The notes beneath the pieces were generated by a model that was not told the origin of the DNA, searched no databases, and saw only the letters and a program-made list of their open reading frames with translations. 64,000 nt of DNA from AP-15 sp963774345 (GTDB lineage: Bacteria; Pseudomonadota; Alphaproteobacteria; ATCC43930; CGMCC-115725). A program made the position numbers and the translations under genes. How positions within the stretch are numbered: the stretch's first letter is position 1; each line of letters begins with the position of its first letter. Below, one piece after another: positions 47,022-56,256 of this stretch. The stretch covers positions 1-64,000 of the forward strand of contig CAVZFB010000047.1 in NCBI GenBank assembly GCA_963774345.1, read 5' to 3'.

Positions 47022-48719
47022 ATGGCGGCAAATCTTGCACCTCTCAGCGGCGGCCAGCTGGTCGTCGCCGCGCTGCGGGCGCATCGGGTGGAGATGGCCT
47101 TTTGCGTCGCCGGCGAGAGCTATCTCGAAGTGCTCGACGCGCTTTACGACGCGCCGGAGATCCATCTGGTGACCTGCCGCCAGGAGGGCGGTGCGGCATT
47201 TATGGCCGAGGCTTACGGCAAGCTCACTGGCAAACCCGGGGTGCTGCTGGTGACCCGCGGACCGGGCGCCTGCAACGCCTCGATCGGCATCCACACAGCG
47301 TTTCAGGATTCGACGCCGATGGTCGTGTTGGTCGGGCAGGTAGCCCGCCACCAGATCGACCGCGAAGCTTTTCAGGAGGTCGATTTCCGCCGCATGTTCG
47401 CGCCGCTTGCCAAATGGGTCGCGCAGATCGACATGGCCGAGCGCGTGCCCGAGCTGATCAACCAGGCGTTCCAGGTCGCGACTTCCGGGCGCCCCGGCCC
47501 GGTCGTCCTGGCGTTGCCCGAGGACATGCTGCGCGATCGTCGTGCAGCCCCGGTATCCGGCCCCTACCTCGCGGTGCGCGCCCACCCCGGCGCTGCCGAT
47601 CTCGCCGAGTTGCGGCGGCTGCTCGCGGCGGCGCAGCGGCCGATGATGCTGGTCGGCGGCAGCGGCTGGAGCGACGCGGCCTGCCGCGACATCACCCGCT
47701 TTGCGGTGGCGAACGATCTGCCGGTCTGCTGCTCGTTCCGGCGTCAGGATATCGTCGACAACCGCTCGCCATGCTTTGTCGGCGATCTCGGCACCGGGGC
47801 GAGCCCGACGCTGGTCGCGCGGGTCAAGGAATCCGACTTGTTGCTGGCAGTGGGCGCGCGCATCGGCGAGATCACCTCGCAATCCTATTCCTTGATGGGC
47901 ATCCCCGATCCAGGCAAGACCCTGATCCACGTCCATCCGGCCGCCGAGGAATTGGGCCGAGTCTTCCGCCCGAGCCTGGCGATCCAGTCGGGCATGCCCG
48001 AATTCGCTGCCGCTGCGGTAGCATTGGCGCCGGCGGCGGCACACTGGTCAGCCTGGCGGGCGGCGGCGCGCGTCGAGTACGAGGCGGGGCTCCTCCCCTC
48101 CTCCACCGCCAGCGCTGCGCTCGATCTGGGCCAAGTCATGACCTGGCTGCGAGAGCGGCTACCCGACGACGCGATCGTCACCAGCGACGCCGGGAATTTC
48201 AGCGGCTGGCCCAACCGCTTTCTGCAATACCGACGGCCGGGGCGCCAGCTCGGCCCGACCAGCGGGGCGATGGGCTACGGGGTTCCGGCGGCGGTCGGGG
48301 CCAAGCTCGTCCATCCCGATCGGCTAGTTGTCGGGTTTTGCGGCGATGGCGGGTTTCTGATGACCGGGCAGGAATTGGCAACGTCGCTCGCCGAGGGCGT
48401 CGGCCCGATCATCCTCCTATTCAACAATGCGATGTACGGCACGATCCGCATGCATCAGGAGCGCCGCTTCCCCGGCCGCGTCGTCGGCACCGCGCTGAAG
48501 AACCCCGATTTTGTCGCCCTGGCACGCGCTTACGGCGCTTTCAGCGCGCGAGTGATGCGCACCGAGGAGTTCGCGCCCGCCTTCGAAGAGGCCGCCGCCG
48601 GCAAGCGCGCCGCGGTCATCGAGCTCGCGATGGACCCCGAAATCATCACCACCCGCACTACCCTGTCCGCCATCCGCCATCAAGCCGAAGCGCAAAACAC
48701 CGCAAACGCCGACGCCTGA
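47022..48719 (+). CDS. Thiamine-pyrophosphate-dependent enzyme of the acetolactate-synthase family
   Basis: About 565 residues. N-terminal TPP-binding domain with catalytic glutamate in TCRQEGGAAFMAEAYGKLTG (~46-65); central domain from ~200 (RPMMLVGGSGWSDAACRDIT); C-terminal domain with the TPP/Mg motif VVGFCGDGGFLMTGQELATS and LLFNNAMYGTIRMHQERRFP (~430-475). The reaction cannot be fixed from sequence alone: acetolactate synthase, sulfoacetaldehyde acetyltransferase-like and oxo-acid decarboxylases share this fold. No small regulatory subunit gene is nearby, which argues against biosynthetic IlvB. ATG 47022 is preferred over ATG 46986. It is divergent from the efflux operon. Confidence 0.87.
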   Translation: MAANLAPLSGGQLVVAALRAHRVEMAFCVAGESYLEVLDALYDAPEIHLVTCRQEGGAAFMAEAYGKLTGKPGVLLVTRGPGACNASIGIHTAFQDSTPMVVLVGQVARHQIDREAFQEVDFRRMFAPLAKWVAQIDMAERVPELINQAFQVATSGRPGPVVLALPEDMLRDRRAAPVSGPYLAVRAHPGAADLAELRRLLAAAQRPMMLVGGSGWSDAACRDITRFAVANDLPVCCSFRRQDIVDNRSPCFVGDLGTGASPTLVARVKESDLLLAVGARIGEITSQSYSLMGIPDPGKTLIHVHPAAEELGRVFRPSLAIQSGMPEFAAAAVALAPAAAHWSAWRAAARVEYEAGLLPSSTASAALDLGQVMTWLRERLPDDAIVTSDAGNFSGWPNRFLQYRRPGRQLGPTSGAMGYGVPAAVGAKLVHPDRLVVGFCGDGGFLMTGQELATSLAEGVGPIILLFNNAMYGTIRMHQERRFPGRVVGTALKNPDFVALARAYGAFSARVMRTEEFAPAFEEAAAGKRAAVIELAMDPEIITTRTTLSAIRHQAEAQNTANADA

Positions 48720-48819
48720 GGCGGGGTTCTGCATCGCGTTCCACAGCATTTCCCATAAGCGGACACTTGGGATCCGCGATAAGTCGAATTTCTAACTTTT
48801 TTGAGCCGCCAAGCGGAAG

Positions 48820-49263
48820 TCAACTTCGGGCGCGCGAGTAGGCTTGGGCAAAAGCCTGGGCGGCCGACCAGTTGGGGTTCTCTTGGCAGTAAGTGACGGC
48901 TTGCGCCTCGATACTGGGGATCACGCTGACATTGATGGTTCTGGCCCGGAAGTGGGACGCCGAATAGCCGACATAAAACATCGACGCCGCGGCGCGATCC
49001 TCCGGCGATAATTTCAGCAGGTTTTGGCAGCTTGCCTCGCGAATATTGACGATATGGTCCGTTGGTGCCGATTTGGCCGCCGGTGGCTGGGCCGGTGCCG
49101 CCGCGGGGACCGTGGATGGTGCCGGAGCCGGGGATGGTGTTGGCGCCGCCGCGGGAGCTGGGGGCGGCGACGAAGCGGATGAAGCTGCGACCTGCGGCGG
49201 TGGTGTTTGCGCACAGGCAGCCAACAAGGCCGCCAAGAGTATAGCTGCAGTTTTGCCGTTCAC
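48820..49263 (-). CDS. Small lipoprotein with HdeA-like C-terminal domain
   Basis: 147 residues. Lipoprotein signal peptide with lipobox LAAC (AAILLAALLAACAQTPPPQV), a ~40-residue Pro/Ala/Ser-rich linker, then a ~75-residue domain with two cysteines (EASCQNLLKLSPEDRAAASM and AQAVTYCQENPNWSAAQAFA). The cysteine spacing and the LSPEDRAAASMFYVGY stretch resemble the HdeA/HdeB acid-chaperone group, a tentative match. Starts at GTG 49263 with GGAGG 5 nt upstream. Confidence 0.75.
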   Translation of the reverse strand: MNGKTAAILLAALLAACAQTPPPQVAASSASSPPPAPAAAPTPSPAPAPSTVPAAAPAQPPAAKSAPTDHIVNIREASCQNLLKLSPEDRAAASMFYVGYSASHFRARTINVSVIPSIEAQAVTYCQENPNWSAAQAFAQAYSRARS

Positions 49264-49466
49264 CCTTTCCTCCCGTCGTCAAAAGATTTTTTCGAGATGG
49301 CCGTAGTTGTGGCGGAATTTGCTCACTTTAAGTGATATGAATCAATCACAAAAGCGCGGATCTTGTTGTCGGTCGTGGGAGCGGCTATGGCATAATTCGC
49401 CCCCACATTCCGAAGCAGTCCTAAGCCAGACCGAAGCTTAGGCCAAAGCCACCGAGTGAGACCGGG

Positions 49467-50150
49467 ATGATCACCAAGTATCTGCTTTTCATTTCGTCGA
49501 TCGCGTTGGCCGGATTGATAGCCACCAAAGCGCCCGCCGCCACCGCCGTCTGGAGCGGCAGCATGGCCCGCAATATCGCCGCCACGACGGCAGACGGCAA
49601 GGATGCGCCATTGGTGCTTGTGGCTCGCGGTGGCGGCGCCCGAGGCGGCGGTGGCGGCGGCCGAGGCGGGGGCGGCGGCCGAGGCGGCGGGGGCGGCCGA
49701 GGCAGTGGCGGTTTTGGCGGTGGCGGTGGTCATCGCGGAGGTGGCGGTGGTTATCACGGCGGTCGCGGCGGTTACGCCGGAGGGGGCGCCAACCGCGGAA
49801 GCTACAACCGCGGTGCCGGAGGCGGGGCCAACCGTGGCGGTGCCGCTCGCGGTGGTTCCTGGGCCGGCGCCGCAGGGGGAAATGTCAACCGCGGAAACTT
49901 TAACAGCGCCAATATCAACCGCAGCGGGACCGCCAATGTCAACCGCAACGTCAACGTCAGCGGCGGCGGCTATTATGGCGGAGGCGGTTATTACGGCGGC
50001 GCGGGCTGGGGCGGTGTTGCCGCCGGTGTCGCGGCGGGTGCCATCGTCGGCGGTGCCGTTGCCAGTACCGCCTATCCGGCGTACGCGTACCCATACCCGT
50101 ATCCGAACCCGTCTTGTCCCTACCCAAATTACCCGAATTGCGGACTTTGA
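49467..50150 (+). CDS. Secreted glycine-rich protein
   Basis: 227 residues. Signal peptide (MITKYLLFISSIALAGLIAT KAPA, cleavage after AxA), a short linker, then ~100 residues of Gly/Arg-rich repeats (GGGGGRGGGGGRGGGGGRGS, HRGGGGGYHGGRGGYAGGGA). An Asn-rich stretch NVNRGNFNSANINRSGTANV follows, then a hydrophobic AAGVAAGAIVGGAVAS and a Tyr/Pro-rich end (AYAYPYPYPNPSCPYPNYPN) with two cysteines. Similar composite proteins are common as cell-surface proteins of unknown role in alphaproteobacteria. The long reverse-strand ORF over the same bases is a shadow. Confidence 0.72.
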   Translation: MITKYLLFISSIALAGLIATKAPAATAVWSGSMARNIAATTADGKDAPLVLVARGGGARGGGGGGRGGGGGRGGGGGRGSGGFGGGGGHRGGGGGYHGGRGGYAGGGANRGSYNRGAGGGANRGGAARGGSWAGAAGGNVNRGNFNSANINRSGTANVNRNVNVSGGGYYGGGGYYGGAGWGGVAAGVAAGAIVGGAVASTAYPAYAYPYPYPNPSCPYPNYPNCGL

Positions 50151-50431
50151 GCGGCGCCAACACTTCGGCACTTTTAGGCGTCACGACTTGTAAAGCGCGC
50201 GGGAAAGTGGAGGGCGGAGTTTAACTGGTTCGCGCCCTGGCACGGGATAGCCTTTGGTGAGCCGGTAATTCGACGGTGACCGGGTTGGTCGGCTCGGAAG
50301 CAACCGCCGGCGTAGTTGGCTCTGATCTGCTTCGGCAGCCCGGTGCCGAAAACAGCCTTTCGTCAGGCCCTTAAACATCCGGCCAACTCTGGCTATCATT
50401 GCCAAGCGCAATCCCAGAAAAAGGACCAACC

Positions 50432-50827
50432 ATGAGCGTCGTCGTCGACCGACCGCACGGCCTGGTTCCCACGATCGGCGGCTCGACATATGTCAAGCCT
50501 TCCGAGATGGATTGGAAACCAACCCGCTTCGAAAAAGTCTCGATCAAGGTGCTTTATGAGAATTCCGAACGCGGCGAGATGACTTGCCTACTCAAGCTCG
50601 AACCAGGCGCTCACATCCCTTTTCATAAACACCCCGAAATCGAGCAGACACTCGTCCTGGAAGGCAGCGTCGAAGATCACGACGGAGTGGCGACGGCCGG
50701 AGATTATATCTGGCGGAAACCTGGCTCGCTGCATGACAACACGTCGTCCGGCGGAGCTGTGTTGTTCGCCGTATACCGCAAACCGAATCTCTATTATCAC
50801 GCGATGAAAGAAACTGCTGGGTTCTGA
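50432..50827 (+). CDS. Cupin-domain protein (ChrR-like)
   Basis: 131 residues forming a single cupin barrel. Motif 1 is GAHIPFHKHPEIEQTLVLEG (metal ligands H, H, E) and motif 2 is AGDYIWRKPGSLHDNTSSGG (final histidine). It resembles anti-sigma ChrR cupin domains and small stand-alone cupins; the reaction is unknown. AAGGA lies 6 nt before ATG 50432. No partner gene is evident. Confidence 0.85.
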   Translation: MSVVVDRPHGLVPTIGGSTYVKPSEMDWKPTRFEKVSIKVLYENSERGEMTCLLKLEPGAHIPFHKHPEIEQTLVLEGSVEDHDGVATAGDYIWRKPGSLHDNTSSGGAVLFAVYRKPNLYYHAMKETAGF

Positions 50828-51050
50828 GAACCCCACCGCTTGTCGGGAGCGCGCCGATTTGGTGCGCTTGCCCCAGCAAGCGGCTTGAGGCCAGAACCGA
50901 CACCAACGCGACCCTTGCACCCCTCGGCTGCACAGCGCCGATTTCGGCCGTTCGCTCCGGCAGCGGGCAATGGGTCAGTTCGTCCCAAACCCGACCTTCA
51001 CGACTTCGCCAGCGGGTGGTCCGGTCGGCCAGAAAGCGGCCATCCGCACG

Positions 51051-51122
51051 AGATTGCTTCGCTCTGCTCGCAATGACGACAGTGAGGCATGTCATTGCGA
51101 GGAGCGCAGCGACGAAGCAATC
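51051..51122. repeat. Inverted pair of GAGATTGCTTCG/CGAAGCAATCTCG repeats
   Basis: AGATTGCTTCGCTCTGCTCG then CAATGACG reads into TGTCATTGCGAGGAGCGCAG and CGACGAAGCAATCTCG, an imperfect palindrome ~72 bp long. It belongs to the family also seen at 13.3, 51.2 and 55.0 kb. Confidence 0.8.
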
Positions 51123-51147
51123 TCGATCGGCTGAGCACGACGGGCGC

Positions 51148-51224
51148 GAGATTGCTTCGCTTTGCTCGCAATGACGACAAAACGTGGCTGTCATTGCGAG
51201 GAGCGCAGCGACGAAGCAATCTCG
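51148..51224. repeat. Second inverted pair of the same repeat
   Basis: GAGATTGCTTCGCTTTGCTC paired with TCATTGCGAGGAGCGCAGCG and ACGAAGCAATCTCG, ~77 bp. It ends 18 nt before the stop codon of the cyclase-AAA gene, so it could act as a transcription-end or mRNA-protecting hairpin. Confidence 0.8.
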
Positions 51225-51241
51225 ACCCGCAGCGTCCGCCG

Positions 51242-54200
51242 TCAGCCGGCGGCGTCGAGGGTGGCGGGGTTTTCGAGTTCGGCGAGCAGGGTGCGGGCGG
51301 CTTGTAGGTCGGCGGTGTCGAAGCCTTCGGTGAACCAGGCGAGGATCGGGGCGAGGAGGGCGGCCGCCTCTTGCGGCCGGCCCTGCTGGCGGCGCAGGCG
51401 GGCGAGGCTCGTTGCGGCGCGCAATTCCCAGGACTTGGCGTTCTGCCGGCGGGCGACGGCGATGGCTTTCGCGATGGCCGCCTCGGCCTCGCTCAGCGTC
51501 CCGGCGCCGGCGAGCAATGCCTCGCCCTTGAGCCGATAAAGCTCGGCTTCAAGCGGCGCTCCCCCAGTCTTTTCGACCGCCTTCAGCCCGGCGGCGACCG
51601 ACGCAAACGCCGCTTCGGGCTTCCCGATCGCCAATTGCGCGTCGGCCTGCAGCGCCCGCAGGGTATGTTGGAGCGCCCCAAGACCGTAGCTGTCCACCCC
51701 TTGGCCAATTTGGGCCAATCCCTTCTTGCTTTCGCCTGAGACGCCGAGCGCCCATCCCTCCGCGCAAAGGGCAACCGCGTGATAGTGCGCGATGCGCTGC
51801 TCCTCGCAGATCTTCAAAGCCCGTCCGGCATAGTCGGCGGCCGCCGACGGCTCGTGGCGAAAGATGTGAACGAGCGCGGCGTAACACAGCGTTTGGGCGA
51901 GGGTCAACGGGTGCCCGAGCGTCTCGGCGCTGCTTACCCCTGCCCTGAGCTCGTCGAGGGACCGGTCCGGGTGACCGAGCATCCAGGAAATCAGCATCCG
52001 CCAGAGCTGGCATTGCACGCCGGGATGAGAACCTGGCGAATCCGGCTCGAACATCTCAAAGCCCCGCCGGAATTGCGCAAGCGCCGGCTCGAGCTTCCCC
52101 TGGAAGAGCAGCGACACGCCGAGCGCCTGGTGCGCCCCGACGAGACGGGCCGCATCGTCAAGCCGTTCGGCGACACGCATCGCCTCCTCGGCAAAATGCA
52201 GCGCCTTCTCCATCTCGAGTAGGTTCAAATGGTAGATATACAGGCCGCGGAGCGCCGTGAACTCCCGGGAGTGATCCCCGAGGTGCCGACAGAGCTCCCA
52301 GGCCCGCGCATAGGCTCGGCCGATGTCGGGATGGCTGTAGCTCTTGGTCGCGATCAAGGCGGGGCCGAGCGCCATTTGCAAATCCAGCTCACGCTCGGCC
52401 TGCTCGCGCGGATCCGATAGCACTTCGACCAGTGCCAAGCCCCTGCGAAACTGGTCGATGGCTTCGAGGTTCGCCGACTTGCTCGCCGCGGCCGCGCCGG
52501 CTTTGTGCCAGTAGGCGATCGCCTGCGCCGGACAGTTCGCTTCGGTGTAGTGATGCGCCACCAGTTCCGGCTGCGTGCTCGCCACCTCGGGAAACCGATC
52601 CTCCAGCAGCCTCGCTGCCCGCTCGTGATGTTGCTGGCGGGTGCGCTTCAGCAAGGATTGGTAGGCCGCGTCCTGGATCAGCGCATGCTTGAACAGGTAA
52701 CGCGACCGCGGCGGGCGGCCGCGCTGGTAGAGCAGCTCGTCGACCACCAGCTGACCGAGACCGCTCTGCAATATCTCTTCCTCGATCCCGGCGAGCGCGC
52801 TGATCATGTCATAGGCAAACTCGCGCCCCAGCACCGAGCCCAACTGCGCCACTTCACGCAGCCGCGGCGCCCGGTCGAGCCGCGCCATCAGCGAATCCTG
52901 CAAGGTCGCCGGGATGTGCAATTGCGCCAGCGCGCCCGTGAGCACGTAGATGTCGCCACGAGCCTCGAGCACCCCCGAACCGAGGATGGCCTTGGTCAGC
53001 TCCTCGACGTAGAGCGGCACGCCGTCGGCCTTGGCGACGATGTGATCGACGACCTCGCCGGGCAGCGGCCGGCCGCCGGCCAGATGGCTGACCATCGTCT
53101 CGACCTCCGGCCGCTCCAGGCGGTTGAGCGTGATCGGAATCATATGCGAGCGTTGCGGCCAGGGCGGGGTCAATTCCGGCCGATAGGTTGCGACGACCAG
53201 CATCGCCGCGGTAGGCGCCTGCTCGATCAGCATGCCCAACGTCTCCAATGTCGTCGGATCGGCCCAGTGCAGGTCTTCCCAGGCCATCAGCACCGGGCCG
53301 CGCTCGGCTGTTTCGATCAGCCAGGCGACGATCGCATCGAGGGTCGCGTCGCGCTGCTGCTGCGCCGTCATCGCCAGCCGCGGATAGCGGTCCTCGGGCA
53401 CCGGAACCGACATCAGATCGGCGAACAGCCGCACGCTCTCGGCCAGCGGCAAGGTCTTGAAGCCGGCGAGCCCGGTTTCGAGCTTCGCCAAATGCTGCGG
53501 TGCCGTATCCTCCGGCTGCCAGCCGAACACCCGCTTCAGATGCTCGATGATCGGATGAAAGGCGCTCGCGGTGTGAAACGGCGAGCAGCGGATCGCCACC
53601 CAAATGTGATCCTTGCCGGCCGCCTCTCTCAGGCCTTCCACCAGGCGGGACTTGCCGACCCCGGCTTCCCCCTGGATCAACACAACCTGGCCGCGGCCGT
53701 GGGAACCGCTTTCCCAGGCCCGCAACAGCAGCCCCATCTCCTCCTGGCGCCCGACGAGGGGTGCCGAATTCCCGGTCCTTGTCGCAGCAAAGCGGCTCTC
53801 GACATCCCGCGCCGACAAGACGCGCCACGCCGGTACCGGCTCGGCGAACCCCTTGAGCTCAGATGCCCCCAGATCCTCGAGGTCGAAGTGATCGCCGAGC
53901 ATCGCGCGCGTCGCTGCGCTGACGACGATCTGGTTCGGCTGCGCCAATGCCTGCAGGCGTGCGGCCAGGTTCGGCGTCTCGCCGACGACCGCGGTTTCTG
54001 ATGCGGTTCCCTCGCCGATCTGGTCGCCGACGATCACCGGTCCGGTGGCGATGCCGATCCGCACCGCGAGCTCGACCCCGGGTGGCCGGCGGATTGCGGC
54101 ATTCAGCTCCGCCATCGCATCGACGATGTCGAGACCCGCCCGCACCGAGCGCTCGGCCTCGTCCTCGTGGGCGCGCGGGTAGCCGAAATAAATGAGGATG

Positions 54201-54706
54201 CCGTCGCCCATGTACTTCGCGACAAAGCCGTCGTAGCGCCGGATCGCCGCGCTGCAGCGGCTCTGATACGACGCGATCACATCGCGCAGATCCTCGGGGT
54301 CCATCCCGGTGGAGAGTGTCGTCGATCCCACCAGGTCACAAAACATCACCGTCAGCTGCCGGCGCTCGGCCTCCGACGCCGCGGCGATCGGGGCCGGCGC
54401 GACAGGCGCGGCGGCCGGCAATTCGCGCTCGATGGCGGAGGCAGGCGGCCTCTCGGCGAGCCGCAAGGCCGGCAGTGGTTGCGGCAGCGCCCTGGGCTCG
54501 GGTCGGGCCGCCCGCCCATCGGGCGCCCAGACGAGGAACTCGCCGTCGAGGTCAGTCGCGATGTGCAATGCACTAATCAGCTCGCGCCGGACGTCGTCGA
54601 GCGCGTCCTCGTCTAGCCCGAAACCTCGCTTAATCCGGCGATAGGAGATGCTGCCCTCGGTGACGAGGCACCAGAGGACCTCTTTCAGGACCCGCGCAAA
54701 GTTCAC
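51242..54706 (-). CDS. Adenylate/guanylate cyclase with AAA ATPase and TPR domains
   Basis: About 1154 residues. N-terminal ~75-residue helical domain (NFARVLKEVLWCLVTEGSIS), Pro/Ala linker, then a class III nucleotide cyclase domain (QLTVMFCDLVGSTTLSTGMD with the first metal aspartate; YDGFVAKYMGDGILIYFGYP with the second). Next an AAA/STAND ATPase with Walker A VVLIQGEAGVGKSRLVEGLR (~340-360) and a WEDLHWADPTTLETLG Walker B region. The C-terminal ~450 residues are helical repeats of TPR type. Such proteins are probable stress or ligand-responsive regulators with no assigned signal. GTG 54706 with GGAG 8 nt upstream is preferred over GTG 54781. Confidence 0.9.
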   Translation of the reverse strand: MNFARVLKEVLWCLVTEGSISYRRIKRGFGLDEDALDDVRRELISALHIATDLDGEFLVWAPDGRAARPEPRALPQPLPALRLAERPPASAIERELPAAAPVAPAPIAAASEAERRQLTVMFCDLVGSTTLSTGMDPEDLRDVIASYQSRCSAAIRRYDGFVAKYMGDGILIYFGYPRAHEDEAERSVRAGLDIVDAMAELNAAIRRPPGVELAVRIGIATGPVIVGDQIGEGTASETAVVGETPNLAARLQALAQPNQIVVSAATRAMLGDHFDLEDLGASELKGFAEPVPAWRVLSARDVESRFAATRTGNSAPLVGRQEEMGLLLRAWESGSHGRGQVVLIQGEAGVGKSRLVEGLREAAGKDHIWVAIRCSPFHTASAFHPIIEHLKRVFGWQPEDTAPQHLAKLETGLAGFKTLPLAESVRLFADLMSVPVPEDRYPRLAMTAQQQRDATLDAIVAWLIETAERGPVLMAWEDLHWADPTTLETLGMLIEQAPTAAMLVVATYRPELTPPWPQRSHMIPITLNRLERPEVETMVSHLAGGRPLPGEVVDHIVAKADGVPLYVEELTKAILGSGVLEARGDIYVLTGALAQLHIPATLQDSLMARLDRAPRLREVAQLGSVLGREFAYDMISALAGIEEEILQSGLGQLVVDELLYQRGRPPRSRYLFKHALIQDAAYQSLLKRTRQQHHERAARLLEDRFPEVASTQPELVAHHYTEANCPAQAIAYWHKAGAAAASKSANLEAIDQFRRGLALVEVLSDPREQAERELDLQMALGPALIATKSYSHPDIGRAYARAWELCRHLGDHSREFTALRGLYIYHLNLLEMEKALHFAEEAMRVAERLDDAARLVGAHQALGVSLLFQGKLEPALAQFRRGFEMFEPDSPGSHPGVQCQLWRMLISWMLGHPDRSLDELRAGVSSAETLGHPLTLAQTLCYAALVHIFRHEPSAAADYAGRALKICEEQRIAHYHAVALCAEGWALGVSGESKKGLAQIGQGVDSYGLGALQHTLRALQADAQLAIGKPEAAFASVAAGLKAVEKTGGAPLEAELYRLKGEALLAGAGTLSEAEAAIAKAIAVARRQNAKSWELRAATSLARLRRQQGRPQEAAALLAPILAWFTEGFDTADLQAARTLLAELENPATLDAAG

Positions 54707-54998
54707 ACTTCCATCTCCGTTTGCCGCGGCCTTCGTCCTTGCGTGACCCGCCCGCAATGTAGGAGCCGCACTGGCGGTCACATTGAGACGAATTAATCTC
54801 TCACGTTACGGTCGTGTCGTTAAGCACGAGTGTCCGGAATTGGCGCGGAGCCGCGGCAGACCGTCCAGGAACGGCAACTCGCCACCAGACCTCGTCGTTC
54901 GTGAGGGTGATCATGGGTGTCGGCTTCGGGCATGAAGAGCCGTTCGGATCGAAAGGATAGCTAGTGTCTCGATTCTGAAGTTCGTTATATAAATATGG

Positions 54999-55092
54999 TC
55001 CTCGTCATTGCGAGCGAAGCGAAGCAATCTGGGGCCGTAGAGCTGAACCTGGGCGAGATTGCTTCGTCGCCCTTCGGGCTCCTCGCAATGAC
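54999..55092. repeat. Inverted pair of TCATTGCGAGCGAAGCGAAGCAATC repeats
   Basis: CGTCATTGCGAGCGAAGCGA and AGCAATC, a ~25-bp loop region, then GATTGCTTCGTCGCCCTTCG and GGCTCCTCGCAATGACAATC. The rest of the 588-bp gap (54707-55294) between the divergent cyclase-AAA and DUF5681 genes shows no gene. Confidence 0.8.
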
Positions 55093-55294
55093 AATCCGGC
55101 TCGAATAATGTTGCGAACTTCAGGCTCGGCACACTAGCGGCGTCTCGGCGAATACGGATCCGGCACACTCGATCAGCGCGCGCCTTGCGGCTCTGGTTTG
55201 GAGCATGCCCATTCCAGCACCTATAAAATAGTCATAATCGCATCATAATCTCCCCGGCTTTGACTAACAGCCGCGGATGCGGCCGGGAGAAGAG

Positions 55295-55825
55295 ATGTCG
55301 GATATCGCAATACCAAAACCGCGCGGGGCGCCGCGCGGGCGGCCGTTCACGAAAGGAAAATCGGGCAATCCGCGCGGCCGTGAAGTCGGATGCCGCAACA
55401 AGGCGAGCCTCGCCGCCGAGGCTTTGCTTGACGGCGAGGCCGACGCGTTGACCCGCCGGGTCGTCGAACTCGCCATCGAGGGCGATCCGACCGCGCTCAA
55501 ATTGTGTCTCGAACGCATCCTGGCGCCGCGCCGCGAGCGGGTCGTGCGTTTTGCCCTGCCGCCGATCGACAGCGCCGCCGACATCGCCCGCGCGATGGGT
55601 GCCGTCACCGCCGCAGTCGCCGATGGCGCGCTGACGCCAGGCGAGGCCGGCGCCTTGGCGCAAATCGTCGACACCTTTGTCCGGGCGATCGAGACCAGCG
55701 ACTTCGATCGCCGGCTGCAGATGCTGGAGGCCAATGCGGCGCGCGCGTGGAGGCACAAATGGCGCGGCTGGCGGCGCGCTCGACCGCGGCCGACGACGCC
55801 GCGGCATGGCACATCGCGACCCTGA
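55295..55825 (+). CDS. DUF5681-domain protein
   Basis: 176 residues. The N terminus has the DUF5681 signature PRGRPFTKGKSGNPRGREVG and CRNKAS, a basic segment found in proteins near phage terminases and in stand-alone genes. A helical part with LAIEGDPTALKLCLERILAP and RERVVRFALPPI follows. The last ~25 residues (AWRHKWRGWRRARPRPTTPR) look like out-of-frame reading. The +1 frame carries on the helical pattern (see next gene), so the true protein may end or shift near 55745. GGGAGA precedes ATG 55295. Function unknown. Confidence 0.7.
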   Translation: MSDIAIPKPRGAPRGRPFTKGKSGNPRGREVGCRNKASLAAEALLDGEADALTRRVVELAIEGDPTALKLCLERILAPRRERVVRFALPPIDSAADIARAMGAVTAAVADGALTPGEAGALAQIVDTFVRAIETSDFDRRLQMLEANAARAWRHKWRGWRRARPRPTTPRHGTSRP

Positions 55826-56232
55826 GAGCGCGCGTCAAACTCGGCATGGTGCTCCGCCAGGCTCTCGTCCAATTGGGGATCGATCCGGCGACAGTGGCGA
55901 TGCTGCGAATCGCCGACGAGGCGGCGCAGGAACTGGCTGTGACCGCTGACGGCGCGGAGGGGCTCGACGCGAATGCACTGCCGCCTGTGGCTGACAATCA
56001 GTGCGACGACGATTCTGCCGCGCAGTTCAAGGCACGTATTGACGGATCGGTGCAGCGCTATCTCGATGAGCCCGGCATCGATTTCGCCCAGGCTTCGCTC
56101 GCCGAAGCGCTCGCCTGGTGCCTCGCGCGCCTGGAAAATTCCTCGCCACCCGCGGCGGCGGAAACGAGGGAGGAAGATGGTGCTCGACTTTTTGCTGCCG
56201 ATTTGCTGCAGAAGCAGCAGCAGAATGGGTGA
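55747..56232 (+). CDS. Hypothetical protein overlapping the DUF5681 gene (or its frameshifted continuation)
   Basis: About 161 residues from GTG 55747 (or ATG 55759): VEAQMARLAARSTAADDAAA, VLRQALVQLGIDPATVAMLR, DGSVQRYLDEPGIDFAQASL. Helical and acidic, no known domain. It overlaps the DUF5681 gene by ~80 nt in the +1 frame. The join LQMLEANAAR|VEAQMARLAARS is smooth in sequence, so one frameshifted gene is as likely as two overlapping genes. No ribosome-binding site is obvious before the GTG. Confidence 0.5.
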   Translation: MEAQMARLAARSTAADDAAAWHIATLRARVKLGMVLRQALVQLGIDPATVAMLRIADEAAQELAVTADGAEGLDANALPPVADNQCDDDSAAQFKARIDGSVQRYLDEPGIDFAQASLAEALAWCLARLENSSPPAAAETREEDGARLFAADLLQKQQQNG

Positions 56233-56256
56233 CGACGGCATCGCGGAGGTCTGAGC

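Larger units (their letters stand above)
50828..51241. other. Intergenic region with dispersed repeats, no gene
   Basis: 414 bp between the cupin and the cyclase-AAA gene. The first half has inverted GC-rich segments (GCTTGTCGGGAGC..., GCAAGCGGCTTG) without a usable frame. The second half is filled by two inverted pairs of the ATTGCGAG repeat. Confidence 0.6.

Noticed and set aside
49323..50171. 282-codon minus-strand ORF opposite the Gly-rich gene
   Set aside because: Ala/Thr/Val low-complexity reading of the reverse strand. The plus strand has a signal peptide and is the better candidate.
52505..54001. 498-codon plus-strand ORF opposite the cyclase-AAA gene
   Set aside because: Shadow of a 1154-codon gene with clear domains; the ORF itself is Arg/Gln/His-rich with no recognisable fold.
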